Assembly: GCA_030066905.1 (NCBI GenBank)
Contig: JASJAR010000035.1
Span: 1-35,300 of the forward strand
DNA length: 35,300 nucleotides
From: Paracoccaceae bacterium
Lineage (GTDB): Bacteria > Pseudomonadota > Alphaproteobacteria > Rhodobacterales > Rhodobacteraceae
Direction: 5' to 3'
The notes under the pieces were generated by a model, which saw nothing but the letters and a program-made list of their open reading frames with translations, had not been told where the DNA came from and did not search any database. Shown piece after piece: positions 16,581 through 24,425 of the stretch; within the stretch, counting starts at the first letter, position 1, and each line of letters opens with the position of its first letter. Made by a program: the position numbers and the translations under genes.

Positions 16581-17249
16581 TCAGACCCCGCCAGGGACCA
16601 ACTCTTCGACATTCGTTCGCAGCACATGCTCGCGCATGGCCCGCTCTGCGGTTTCCGGGTCGCCGGACCGGATTGCCGAGAGGAGTTCGAGGTGTTCGGC
16701 TGTTGTGTTCTGAACGGCCGTAGAACTGACCTTTAGAGTCATGCGAAGATAGGGTTCGGTTGCGCGACGTATACGTCTGATCTCACCCACAAGTCGCGGT
16801 CGCGGGCAGTACTCCAGAAAAACGTCGTGAAACTGGTCGTGGGCGGTGATGAACCGGTCAACGTTTACGCGGGCACGGTCCAGACGCGACAGTGCGATAT
16901 CGGCCTCGTCCAGGCCTTGCCGGTCGATGCGCGTTGTCGCAAGCCGCATGGCAAGACCCTCGAGCACCGCGCGCATCTCGTAGAGTTCAACGATCTCGTT
17001 CGCACCAAGCGCCGTCACCACCGCCCCCCGATTCGAGCGGAGCGTCATGAAGCCCTCGCTCGCCAACTGACGGATCGCTTCGCGCACCGGCATCCGGCTG
17101 ATTCCGAGCGTCGAGGCAACACGATCCGCCACCACATGGGTGCCGCCCTCGAGCTGACCCAAGCGAATCTGCGCCAGGAGGTAGCTATAAGCCTGCGACT
17201 GGGCGCTTTGACCCTGCTCCTGCTGCGCTCTGTCCGGCGAAAGATCCAT
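16581..17249 (-). CDS. GntR-family (FadR/FCD) transcriptional regulator
   Basis: DNA-binding regulator of 222 residues. The N-terminal winged helix (VADRVASTLGISRMPVREAI, then GFMTLRSNRGAVV) matches GntR, and the all-helical C-terminal part (VELYEMRAVLEGLAMRLA, HDQFHDVFLEY, TAEHLELLSAI, AMREHV) is an FCD domain, with the acidic and His residues that usually bind a metal and an organic acid ligand. The ATG at 17249 has a GGGAG site five bases before it. The gene is divergent from the 17-gene catabolic operon and separated by 181 bases holding two palindromes, so it most likely represses that operon and its own gene until an intermediate binds. Confidence 0.92.
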   Translation of the reverse strand: MDLSPDRAQQEQGQSAQSQAYSYLLAQIRLGQLEGGTHVVADRVASTLGISRMPVREAIRQLASEGFMTLRSNRGAVVTALGANEIVELYEMRAVLEGLAMRLATTRIDRQGLDEADIALSRLDRARVNVDRFITAHDQFHDVFLEYCPRPRLVGEIRRIRRATEPYLRMTLKVSSTAVQNTTAEHLELLSAIRSGDPETAERAMREHVLRTNVEELVPGGV

Positions 17250-17369
17250 GACACTCCCGAATGTTTTCGCGCCGCCCGCCTGATGAGCGGGACTTCTGCA
17301 GTACGCCCAATGATTACGCGCCCGACGCCGCCCGACAGGTACCGCTCACAGTGCCATCGCAGCCGGCAA

Positions 17370-17401
17370 TTGACAATTTGTCCTGTCGTTACCAGGATAA
17401 T
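17370..17401 (+). promoter_or_regulatory. Candidate promoter of the catabolic operon
   Basis: TTGACA (17370-17375) and GATAAT (17396-17401) lie in an unusually AT-rich patch 30-60 bases before the first gene. The spacer of 20 bases is longer than ideal, so the -10 call is uncertain. Both elements overlap palindromes that could bind the divergent GntR regulator. Confidence 0.35.
17372..17382. promoter_or_regulatory. Candidate operator palindrome 1
   Basis: GACAA-T-TTGTC is a perfect 11-base inverted repeat overlapping the candidate -35 box. It lies in the GntR/operon shared promoter region and its centre is about 28 bases from the second palindrome. Confidence 0.4.
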
Positions 17402-17412
17402 TGTATCCAATT
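17399..17412. promoter_or_regulatory. Candidate GntR operator palindrome 2
   Basis: AATTG-TATC-CAATT is a perfect inverted repeat with a four-base centre, close to the TTGTATACAA-like sites bound by many FCD-type GntR regulators. It covers the expected transcription start of the operon, which fits repression. A nested repeat GGATA-ATTG-TATCC (17395-17408) overlaps it. Confidence 0.55.
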
Positions 17413-17430
17413 CAAGCGCTGGGTGGGTAG

Positions 17431-17853
17431 GTGCCGAATAACGACGCTTCAACATTGCATTTTTCCGTTTGTGTGGACGACCTCGACCAGTCGATCGCCT
17501 TCTATGGTGCGGCCTTCGGCTTCGCCCCGTCTCTTGAGGCGACCGACCTTGGGGAGTCCTTCGCGCGGATGATTGGCCGCCCGGGCACTTCGGCCCGGCT
17601 GGCGCAACTCACGCGCGAATCGCAACCGGAGGTGTTGGAACTCATCAAGATCGAAGGTCGGCCCGGCGCTGCCGCTGGCCCCATACCCCTCGCGCATATC
17701 GCCTTTCAGGTCCCGGACCTTCCGAAAGCCGTCGCTTCTGTCGAAGCCGAAGGTGCCAGCCAGCTTGGTGAGGTTGTGACCTTCGCCGAAGGCAGGTCCG
17801 TCTACTGCAAGGAACCGGGCGGTTCCGTCATCGAGCTTGAGGAATTGTTTTGA
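17431..17853 (+). CDS. VOC-family (glyoxalase/dioxygenase-fold) protein
   Basis: Small protein of 140 residues, first gene of the catabolic operon. It has the two beta-alpha-beta-beta-beta units of the vicinal oxygen chelate fold: LHFSVCVDDLDQSIAFYGAAFGF in the first half and LAHIAFQVPDLPKAVASVEA in the second, ending in CKEPGGSVIELEE. His residues at the start of each unit and the late Glu are the usual metal ligands. Members act as glyoxalases, epimerases, ring-cleaving dioxygenases or resistance proteins. The start is GTG at 17431 with a G-rich upstream stretch. Its stop overlaps the next gene, so it probably handles an intermediate close to the TPP enzyme, such as an epimerisable 2-oxo compound. 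Confidence 0.8.
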   Translation: MPNNDASTLHFSVCVDDLDQSIAFYGAAFGFAPSLEATDLGESFARMIGRPGTSARLAQLTRESQPEVLELIKIEGRPGAAAGPIPLAHIAFQVPDLPKAVASVEAEGASQLGEVVTFAEGRSVYCKEPGGSVIELEELF

Positions 17854-18824
17854 TAGTCGACGGCGCGACAGCCCTATCCCGTTTTCGCACGATGGTCGCG
17901 ATGCGGGCATTTGACGAGGCTTGCCTCGAGGCCCTACGACGCAAGGCGATCCATGGCGAGTTGCACGTCGGGATCGGCCAGGAAGCCATCGGTGCCGGCA
18001 TGGCCGAGGCGTTAGAGCCAGAAGACGCGGTCGTCTCGACGCATCGCAACCACTACCACGCTCTTGCCAAGGGCGTTGACCGCCGGGCGCTCCTCGCCGA
18101 AATCTGCGAACGCGCAGCGGGGCTTTGCCAAGGACGCGGCGGCCATATGCACCCTTTCGACCCGTCGACCAATTTCTCGGCGACGGGGATTGTCGGCGCC
18201 TCGCTGCCGGTGGCACTCGGCTATGCCCACGCATTCGGCATGCGAGGAATGGATGCGGTGGCCGTCGGCATCACAGGCGATGGCGGCTCGCATACCGGAG
18301 GATTTCACGAAGCCTTGGTGATGGCGGGAGCCCGCAAACTGCCGATGGTCGTATTGGTCGAGAACAACGCGCTGGCGATTTCGGTTCAATTCGACGACGT
18401 CTCGCCCACGAAGACCGTCGCCGAACGCGCGGCGGCCTATTCGGCTCTGGGCCTTCATGTCGACGGAACGGATGTGGATGCGGTGGCCGACCGCTTCGCC
18501 GAAGCGATGGATCACGCCCGTTCGGCCGGTGGTCCCGTCATCATCGAAGCGACCTGCCACCGATTCCGGGGGCATTTCGAGGGCGATCCCGAAGGCTACC
18601 GAAGCAAGGAAGAACGCCAGCGCCTGCGGGAGACCTACGATCCGATCACGCTCTACCGGCAGCGGCTGACAACGGCAGGGCTGTTCGAGGACGGCGCGCT
18701 GGACGCGATCCAAGCCGAAGAGAAGGCCGCGATGAAGGTACTCCTGAGCGAGGTCCTGGACATGCCCATGCCGGATCCGGCCGGCGTTCTGGACTACCTA
18801 TTTGTCGAAGAGGTGCCGGCATGA
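17850..18824 (+). CDS. TPP-dependent dehydrogenase E1 component, alpha subunit
   Basis: Alpha subunit of 324 residues of a pyruvate/acetoin-type dehydrogenase. The thiamine diphosphate and magnesium motif is GDG (143-145) with its paired Asn near 172. Other family marks are GIGQEAIGAG, STHRNHYHALAKG and GRGGHMH. The fold and length match AcoA and PdhA-type subunits. The start is an unusual TTG at 17850 that overlaps the previous stop (TTGA); the next ATG would remove a conserved helix. With the beta subunit encoded next it should decarboxylate or cleave a 2-oxo acid or an acetoin-like 2-hydroxyketone. No E2 or E3 gene is in the window. Confidence 0.9.
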   Translation: MIVDGATALSRFRTMVAMRAFDEACLEALRRKAIHGELHVGIGQEAIGAGMAEALEPEDAVVSTHRNHYHALAKGVDRRALLAEICERAAGLCQGRGGHMHPFDPSTNFSATGIVGASLPVALGYAHAFGMRGMDAVAVGITGDGGSHTGGFHEALVMAGARKLPMVVLVENNALAISVQFDDVSPTKTVAERAAAYSALGLHVDGTDVDAVADRFAEAMDHARSAGGPVIIEATCHRFRGHFEGDPEGYRSKEERQRLRETYDPITLYRQRLTTAGLFEDGALDAIQAEEKAAMKVLLSEVLDMPMPDPAGVLDYLFVEEVPA

Positions 18825-19846
18825 CCGCTGCAACACGCGTCAATGACCGGCTGGCGATGCCGCTGCCCGCCACGATTTCCGAAGCCATTGCGCTCGAGAT
18901 GGAGCGGGACCCGACAATCCTGTGCATCGGCGAGGATATCGGCCGAGCGGGCGGGGTTTTCGGGGCGACCCGCGGTCTGCAAGAACGGTTCGGCGAAGAC
19001 CGTGTCATGGATGCGCCAATCGCAGAAATGGGGTTTACCGGCATGGGCGTTGGCCTCGCACAAGCCGGGATGCGGCCGCTGATCGAAATCATGTTCGTGG
19101 ATTTCGTAGGCGTCTGCCTTGAGCAGATGTACAATGCCGCGGCGAAAGTTCCCTACATGTCGGGCGGCCGACAGCGCATGCCAGTTGTCTTCAAGACAGC
19201 CGGCGGCTGTATCGGCTCTGCCGCGCAGCATTCACAGTGCCTTTGGGGCCTCTTTGCGCATTTGCCTGGCTTCAAGGTCGTGGCCCCGTGCAGCCCGCAT
19301 GACCACAAGGGCCTGATGGCGGCGGCGCTGCGCAGCGACGACCCGGTCGTGTTCATCGAACATAAGGCGCTGCTTCTGAAGAAAGGGCGCGATTTCCGCC
19401 ATCACCCTGACGTGCCGGATGGCGCCTATACTCTGCCCATCGGCAGGGCCGCGGTGGTTCGGCGGGGGAGCGACATAACGCTTGCGACGCTCTCGGCGAC
19501 GGTGGAACACGCGCTCAGCGCAGCCGAAGACCTGGCGGAGGAAGGCGTGTCGGTGGAGGTGATCGACTTGCGCAGCGTCGTGCCGCTCGACACGGCGACA
19601 GTGGCGGAAAGCGCCGGTCGCACCGGACGGCTGCTTGTCGTGGATGAGGATTACCTGAGCTTCGGCCTGTCTGCAGAGCTGTCCATGCGGGTGCTAGAGA
19701 TGCTCGGTTTCTCGGCTCTGACGCAAGTTGAGCGCCTCGCTGTGCCGGATGTGCCCATCCCGGCCGCCCTGACGCTGGAAAAGGCGGTGGTGCCGGGCCC
19801 CGAAATGATCGCCGACAGGCTCCGCAGAATGGCGAAGGGGTCGTGA
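18821..19846 (+). CDS. TPP-dependent dehydrogenase E1 component, beta subunit
   Basis: Beta subunit of 341 residues, partner of the alpha subunit in an alpha2-beta2 E1. It shows ISEAIALEMERDPTILCIGEDIG with the Glu that activates thiamine diphosphate, APIAEMGFTGMGVGLAQAG, and the C-terminal transketolase domain (EVIDLRSVVPLDT, LLVVDEDY). The start at 18821 has AGAGGT seven bases before it and overlaps the alpha subunit stop by ATGA; a much longer open frame upstream is out-of-frame reading of the alpha gene. The closest known type is AcoB/PdhB. Which carbonyl compound it uses is not visible from sequence. Confidence 0.92.
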   Translation: MTAATRVNDRLAMPLPATISEAIALEMERDPTILCIGEDIGRAGGVFGATRGLQERFGEDRVMDAPIAEMGFTGMGVGLAQAGMRPLIEIMFVDFVGVCLEQMYNAAAKVPYMSGGRQRMPVVFKTAGGCIGSAAQHSQCLWGLFAHLPGFKVVAPCSPHDHKGLMAAALRSDDPVVFIEHKALLLKKGRDFRHHPDVPDGAYTLPIGRAAVVRRGSDITLATLSATVEHALSAAEDLAEEGVSVEVIDLRSVVPLDTATVAESAGRTGRLLVVDEDYLSFGLSAELSMRVLEMLGFSALTQVERLAVPDVPIPAALTLEKAVVPGPEMIADRLRRMAKGS

Positions 19847-20553
19847 TGGGGCGGCGCGCGGCAGTTATCGGCGCAGGCGGCGGAATCGGGGCAGCCTGTA
19901 TGCTGGCCTTCGCCGCCGCTGGTTGGGAGCCCATCGGCGCCGACCTCGTCGCAGACGACGCGCTACGTGCCCTGGACGTCACCGACGCGGCTGCGATGGA
20001 CGGCTTTGCCCGAGACATCGGGCCGGTCGATGCAATGGTCTACGCCGCGGGCACGGTGGCCACGACGCCGATTGCGACGATCGATTTCGCCGTCTGGCGC
20101 CGGATCATGGCCGTGAACCTCGATGGCGCGGCACATGCGGCCTCCGCCTTTGCCCGCAACATGGCCGGGGAGGGCGGTGCGATGGTGTTCATCTCTTCGG
20201 CCGCGGGCGTCCGAGGCGAAAGCAACGCCTCAGCCTATTCGGCATCGAAGGCAGGGCTGATCGGAATGGTTGAGAGCATTGCGGCGGAACTTGTGCCCGT
20301 GAATATCCGCGTCAACGCCGTAGCCCCCGGCAACGTCGATACAGCCATGCTGCGCGACGTCGCCCGAGGCATCGCCGAGGCCGAAGGCCGGGACAGGGCC
20401 GAGGTCTGGGACAGCTTCGCCCGAACTGGCGCCGCACGTCGCCTCCTCGCACCCGAGGAGGTGGCCCGCGTGTGCGTAGCACTTTGCGATGACGGATTCT
20501 CCGGCGTAACCGGTGCCACCATTCCAGTTGATGCCGGCTATCTTTTGACATGA
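19846..20553 (+). CDS. SDR-family NAD(P)-dependent oxidoreductase
   Basis: Classical short-chain dehydrogenase of 235 residues. The cofactor loop is GAGGGIGAA near residue 9, Asp in GADL suggests NAD preference, and the structural motif is YAAGT instead of NNAG. The catalytic Ser-Tyr-Lys are in FISSAAG and YSASKAG, followed by NIRVNAVAPGNVDTAM and the C-terminal GATIPVDAGY. The start is ATG 19846, sharing one base with the E1 beta stop; GTG at 19843 is an alternative. Next to an acetoin-type E1, an acetoin/diol or 2-hydroxyketone dehydrogenase role is reasonable but not proved. Confidence 0.9.
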   Translation: MGRRAAVIGAGGGIGAACMLAFAAAGWEPIGADLVADDALRALDVTDAAAMDGFARDIGPVDAMVYAAGTVATTPIATIDFAVWRRIMAVNLDGAAHAASAFARNMAGEGGAMVFISSAAGVRGESNASAYSASKAGLIGMVESIAAELVPVNIRVNAVAPGNVDTAMLRDVARGIAEAEGRDRAEVWDSFARTGAARRLLAPEEVARVCVALCDDGFSGVTGATIPVDAGYLLT

Positions 20554-22328
20554 CCGAGGTGGCGCGAGACATGAACGATGAAACCCCGATACGCCCCGGC
20601 AAGGACCAGACCGGAGGCATGCGCAATGCAGGCTCACCGACACCGGCGCTGTTCCCGCCACCGGAATCGATGCGCCCGACCATCGTCGGCCGTGACTTCG
20701 TTGCCTCCGCGGGCCACCCGATCGTGGCACAGGTCATGGCCGAGGTCATGGCCAAGGGCGGAACGGCAGTCGATGCAGGTGTTGCGGGCGGCCTTCTGTC
20801 CAACGTGGTTCAGGTCGACATGTGCAACCTTGGCGGTGTGGCCCCAACGCTGATCCGTATGGCGGACAATCCCCAGATCCACGTGATCGATGGTGTTGGG
20901 CCTTGGAGCCAGGAGGTTACGCTCGACGCCTTTCTCGCACGGCACGAAGGTCAGATGCCGCTGGGATCGCCGGTCGGGGTGGTTCCCGCCGCCTTTGACG
21001 CCTGGTGCACTGCGCTGGCGCGCTTCGGCACCTGGCGGCTGGCCGATGTCATCGCGCCTGCCATCGACTATGCGCAGCGCGGCTTCCCTGTCGACCTGCG
21101 CACCGCCAAGGCTTTCGAGCTCCTCGGCAACGGGTTTGCCAGCTACGAAACCTCCCGTTCTGTCTACTGGCCGAAGGGGCGGCCGCCCCGGCCCGGCGAA
21201 TGGCTTCAACAGGCCGATCTCGCGCGGACCCTTTCTCGCCTGGCGGCCTGCGACACCGGCGCGCGTGAGGCAGGCATCGCTGCCGCACGTGCCCAGTTCT
21301 ACGAAGGCGATGTCGCGAAGGACCTCATTGCCTTTCACCGTGCCACCGGTGGCTGGCTGACGGCGGATGATCTGGCCGCCTACGCAAGCCCAGTCGGCGC
21401 CGCGCCCGAGATCGCCTTCCACGGTTGGCGGGTGGCAACGCCCAGCACCGTCTCGCAAGGACCGGTCATGCTGCAGGCGCTTGCGATCCTCGACGGATTA
21501 ATGCTTGAAACCCGACCGCACGGCTCGCCCGACCACCTGCACCTGGTCGCCGAGGCGCTCAAACAGGGGTTTGCCGAACGCGAACGGCACTACACCGATC
21601 CGAACTTCACCGAGGTCTCGATCTCGGAGCTTCTTTGCGAAGATCGCATCAGCGCCCTGCGCGCCGAAATCCGCCCTGACGCCGCCCTACCCGGCGCTGC
21701 GACCGACGCCGCACCCGGCCGCGGACGATCCGACACCACCTATGTGGCGGCGGCGGACGCGGCGGGGAATGTCTTCTCCGCGATGCCGAGCGACACGATC
21801 GATGGAGCACCCATCGTGCCGGGCCTGGGCTTCTTCGTGTCACCCCGTGGCGTGCAAAGTCGGCTGGAGCCGGACCATCCCGCAGCGATCGCGCCCGGCA
21901 AACGACCCCGTCTGACACCGGCGCCGGCCATCGCCCTCAACCACGACACGGGCGAGGTATTGGCCATCGGTTGCCCCGGCGGCGACATGCTCGTGCAGGC
22001 GATGACACAGAGCTTCGTCGAGATGGTCGTTTATGGGATGACCCCGCAGCAGGCGGTGGAGAGCCCCCGCGTCGCGACATTTTCCCACCCCGGGTCGTTC
22101 TACCCGCACCCGGCGTTCCCGAAACGGCTGGCTGTCGAGGGTCGTATCCCGAAGGATACCCGCGCCGCGCTCGCCGCGAAGGGCCATGTCATCCACGACT
22201 GGCCTGATTTCGAGTTCGACGCGGGTGGCGTTTCCATCGCCGGAAGCCGGGTCTTGACCGAGGGCGATGCCCCGGTCCTAGTTGCCGCCGCCGACCCGCG
22301 GCGCATCACTTATGCCGTCGGGAGGTAA
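20550..22328 (+). CDS. hpxW: Gamma-glutamyltransferase-fold amidohydrolase, HpxW-like
   Basis: Ntn-hydrolase of 592 residues in the gamma-glutamyltransferase family, cytosolic because no signal peptide is seen. The proenzyme would cut itself before Thr396 in SDTTYVAAADAAGN, freeing the nucleophile. The core starts at RPTIVGRDFVASAGHP, GGTAVDAGVAGG, and ends with CPGGDMLVQAMTQ. Order and identity of the next three genes match hpxWXYZ of Klebsiella, where HpxW is oxamate amidohydrolase (oxamate to oxalate and ammonia). The start at 20550 overlaps the SDR stop by ATGA; ATG 20571, with GAGGTGG before it, is an equally good choice, and the first 40 residues are not conserved-looking. Symbol assigned from family plus context. 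Confidence 0.75.
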   Translation: MTEVARDMNDETPIRPGKDQTGGMRNAGSPTPALFPPPESMRPTIVGRDFVASAGHPIVAQVMAEVMAKGGTAVDAGVAGGLLSNVVQVDMCNLGGVAPTLIRMADNPQIHVIDGVGPWSQEVTLDAFLARHEGQMPLGSPVGVVPAAFDAWCTALARFGTWRLADVIAPAIDYAQRGFPVDLRTAKAFELLGNGFASYETSRSVYWPKGRPPRPGEWLQQADLARTLSRLAACDTGAREAGIAAARAQFYEGDVAKDLIAFHRATGGWLTADDLAAYASPVGAAPEIAFHGWRVATPSTVSQGPVMLQALAILDGLMLETRPHGSPDHLHLVAEALKQGFAERERHYTDPNFTEVSISELLCEDRISALRAEIRPDAALPGAATDAAPGRGRSDTTYVAAADAAGNVFSAMPSDTIDGAPIVPGLGFFVSPRGVQSRLEPDHPAAIAPGKRPRLTPAPAIALNHDTGEVLAIGCPGGDMLVQAMTQSFVEMVVYGMTPQQAVESPRVATFSHPGSFYPHPAFPKRLAVEGRIPKDTRAALAAKGHVIHDWPDFEFDAGGVSIAGSRVLTEGDAPVLVAAADPRRITYAVGR

Positions 22329-22332
22329 GCCC

Positions 22333-22551
22333 ATGCGCACGTTCCCGCCCCCGCCCCCCGGCTTTGACGCGACAGCCTTCGCAAAGGAAGCCGCTCAGGC
22401 GATCGGCCTGCCGCTGCCAGCCGCAGATCTTGCCGAGGTCGCCCTCAACCTGGAACGCACAGCTGGGTTCGCGCAAATGCTTGCGGAGGTTCCGGGGCTC
22501 GATAACGAAGAGCCGGCCCCTGCCTTCCGTCCGGGGGAGGACGCGGGATGA
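22333..22551 (+). CDS. hpxX: AtzG/HpxX-like small subunit (DUF4089)
   Basis: Protein of 72 residues, GatC-like. Pattern: a short proline-rich start, a helix with IGLPLPAADLAEVALNLERT, a second helix FAQMLAEVPGL, then EPAPAFRPGE, as in AtzG and HpxX. AtzG wraps around the amidase AtzE and is needed for its stability, as GatC does for GatA. A clear GGAGG ribosome-binding site precedes the ATG at 22333, four bases after hpxW, and its stop overlaps the amidase gene by ATGA, consistent with equal production of both subunits. Confidence 0.85.
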   Translation: MRTFPPPPPGFDATAFAKEAAQAIGLPLPAADLAEVALNLERTAGFAQMLAEVPGLDNEEPAPAFRPGEDAG

Positions 22552-23933
22552 CGGCCGCGACAATCTCCCGCGACGTCAAGGCCGGCCGCGTGACCGCGGA
22601 GGACGTCGTCGCACGGACGCTGGCCGCGCTCGATGACAGTCGTGCCTTGAACGCCGTGACGCATGTACATGCCGACCGCGCCAGAAAACGCGCATCCGAA
22701 ATCGACCGGCAGATAACAGCGGGCGGCGATCCCGGCACGCTGGCCGGGGTGCCCTTCGCAGCAAAGAACCTGTTCGATGTGAAAGGGCAGGTCACGCGCG
22801 CAGGGTCCCGCTCCACCGATACCAACGCCCCGGCAGGCAAAGATGCTTTTGCGATCCGTGCGCTCGAAAGTGCCGGGGCGATCCTTGTGGCAAGCACCAA
22901 TATGGATGAGCTCGCCTACGGCTTTTCGGGCGAGAACGCCCATGATGGCGACACCCGCAACCCGCGCGATCCAACCCTGAGCGTGGGTGGCTCCTCCTCC
23001 GGCTCCGCAGCCCTGGTCGCCGCGGGTGCCGTGCCGGTAGCGCTCGGGACGGACACAAACGGCTCGGTCCGGGTGCCCGCCGCGCTTTGCGGTGTCGCGG
23101 GTCTCAAGCCCACATATGGCCGTCTGTCGCGGGGAGGCGTGGTGCCCTTTGTGCGAAGCCTCGACCATGTCGGGCTTTTCGCCACCGATATGCGCGACCT
23201 CGCGCTGGCTTATGACGCGCTGCAGGGCCGCGACCCCGAGGATTCGGTGCAGTCCGCGCGCCCGCGCGAGCGGGCCGGGCCCAGGATGGAGACCACCTTG
23301 CCGATCCGGGCTGCCCGCTTGGGCGGCTACTTCGATGGGCCGCTTCATCCCGATTGCCGCACGGCAACTTTGGCCGCCGCGCAGGCGCTGCGCGCCGAGG
23401 GGCCGGTCACGTTGGATCATGCCGAAGCAGCGCGGGCGGCGAGCTTCATCCTGACCACTGCCGAAGGCGGGCAGCAGCACCTGCCGGGCCTGATCGCCGA
23501 TCCCGACCGCTTCGGCCCGCTGGTCCGGGACCGTCTTCGCGCGGGCGCTCTGGTACCCGCCACCTGGACGGCCCGGGCGCAGAAACTGCGCCGCCGGGTG
23601 AGCCGAGAGCTTGCCGTGGTGATGCGGCAGTACGACGTGTTGCTGGCGCCGGCGACACCCTGTCCCGCCTTCCCGCTTGGCACCGCCGATTGGGAGGTCG
23701 CAGGGGTGACCCTGCCGATCCGGCTTGGCATCGGCATGTTCACCCAGGCGCTCACGCTCACCGGTGTTCCGATCGCCGTTGTCAGCCGGCGCGGTGAGAC
23801 CAGTGGCCTGCCAGTCGGGGTCCAGATCATCGGCCGACCCTTTGAGGACGCCACCGTCCTGCAGGCCGCCCGGCGGCTCGAACTGGCCGGGTTCCACATG
23901 ACGTCGGCTGTGCCGGAGGCGATCCATGCCTGA
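22548..23933 (+). CDS. hpxY: AtzE/HpxY-like amidase
   Basis: Amidase-signature enzyme of 461 residues. The Ser-cisSer-Lys triad is visible: Lys73 in FAAKNLFDV, cis-Ser149 in VGGSSSGSA and nucleophile Ser173 in TDTNGSVRVPA. The relationship to GatA is clear, and the preceding AtzG-like gene places it with AtzE (1-carboxybiuret hydrolase of cyanuric acid breakdown) and HpxY of oxalurate catabolism. It probably hydrolyses a small carboxylated urea or amide with release of ammonia. The start at ATG 22548 overlaps hpxX. The stop overlaps the next gene by eight bases. Substrate not settled by sequence. Confidence 0.87.
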   Translation: MTAATISRDVKAGRVTAEDVVARTLAALDDSRALNAVTHVHADRARKRASEIDRQITAGGDPGTLAGVPFAAKNLFDVKGQVTRAGSRSTDTNAPAGKDAFAIRALESAGAILVASTNMDELAYGFSGENAHDGDTRNPRDPTLSVGGSSSGSAALVAAGAVPVALGTDTNGSVRVPAALCGVAGLKPTYGRLSRGGVVPFVRSLDHVGLFATDMRDLALAYDALQGRDPEDSVQSARPRERAGPRMETTLPIRAARLGGYFDGPLHPDCRTATLAAAQALRAEGPVTLDHAEAARAASFILTTAEGGQQHLPGLIADPDRFGPLVRDRLRAGALVPATWTARAQKLRRRVSRELAVVMRQYDVLLAPATPCPAFPLGTADWEVAGVTLPIRLGIGMFTQALTLTGVPIAVVSRRGETSGLPVGVQIIGRPFEDATVLQAARRLELAGFHMTSAVPEAIHA

Positions 23934-24321
23934 GACCTATCCCATCAACATCCCCGGTGTCGTCGCTGAGGTGCATGCCGTGTTCGACCGCTACGAAGCG
24001 GCGCTAACCGCAAACGACGTGTCCGTCCTGGAAGAGCTCTTCTGGAATGCCTCCGAGACGACGCGCTATGGCGTCGGCGAGAACCTCTACGGCTGGGCGG
24101 AGATCTCGGCCTTCCGGCGCGGGCGCCAAACCGGAGCCTTCCAGCGCAGCCTCATGCGCACGGTGATCACCACTTATGGCCGCGACTTTGCCACCGCCAA
24201 CACCGAGTACCAGCGCGACGGCCACGCCCGGCCCGGGCGCGAGACCAAGACGCTTCTGCGCACCGCTGATGGTTGGCGCATCGTCTCGGCCCATGTCAGC
24301 CTTTTGGGAGAAACGATATGA
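23926..24321 (+). CDS. hpxZ: HpxZ-family protein (DUF3225, SnoaL-like fold)
   Basis: Protein of 131 residues with the cystatin/NTF2-like layout of HpxZ: N-terminal INIPGVVAEVHAVFDRYEAAL, then VLEELFW, TTRYGVGENLYGWAEISAFR, TEYQRDGHARPGRETKTLL and C-terminal GWRIVSAHVSLL. Related proteins accompany AtzE/AtzG-type amidases in s-triazine and purine catabolic clusters (AtzH, HpxZ). The RYG-x-GE motif is a family hallmark. It overlaps the amidase gene by eight bases. After its stop comes a 104-base gap without a gene before the binding-protein gene, which could hold an internal promoter, though none is obvious. Confidence 0.87.
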   Translation: MPETYPINIPGVVAEVHAVFDRYEAALTANDVSVLEELFWNASETTRYGVGENLYGWAEISAFRRGRQTGAFQRSLMRTVITTYGRDFATANTEYQRDGHARPGRETKTLLRTADGWRIVSAHVSLLGETI

Positions 24322-24425
24322 GCCCGCCGATCCCTCGTGCTGGTCATCGGCGACGAAGCAGGAACCCCACCCGGACCACACCCCAAAACAGCACGCAGCA
24401 ACTTCAATAAACAGGGATGACCGAC

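Noticed and set aside
22395..23927. Minus-strand open frame of 510 codons
   Set aside because: Antisense to the HpxY-like amidase, which has a complete catalytic triad.
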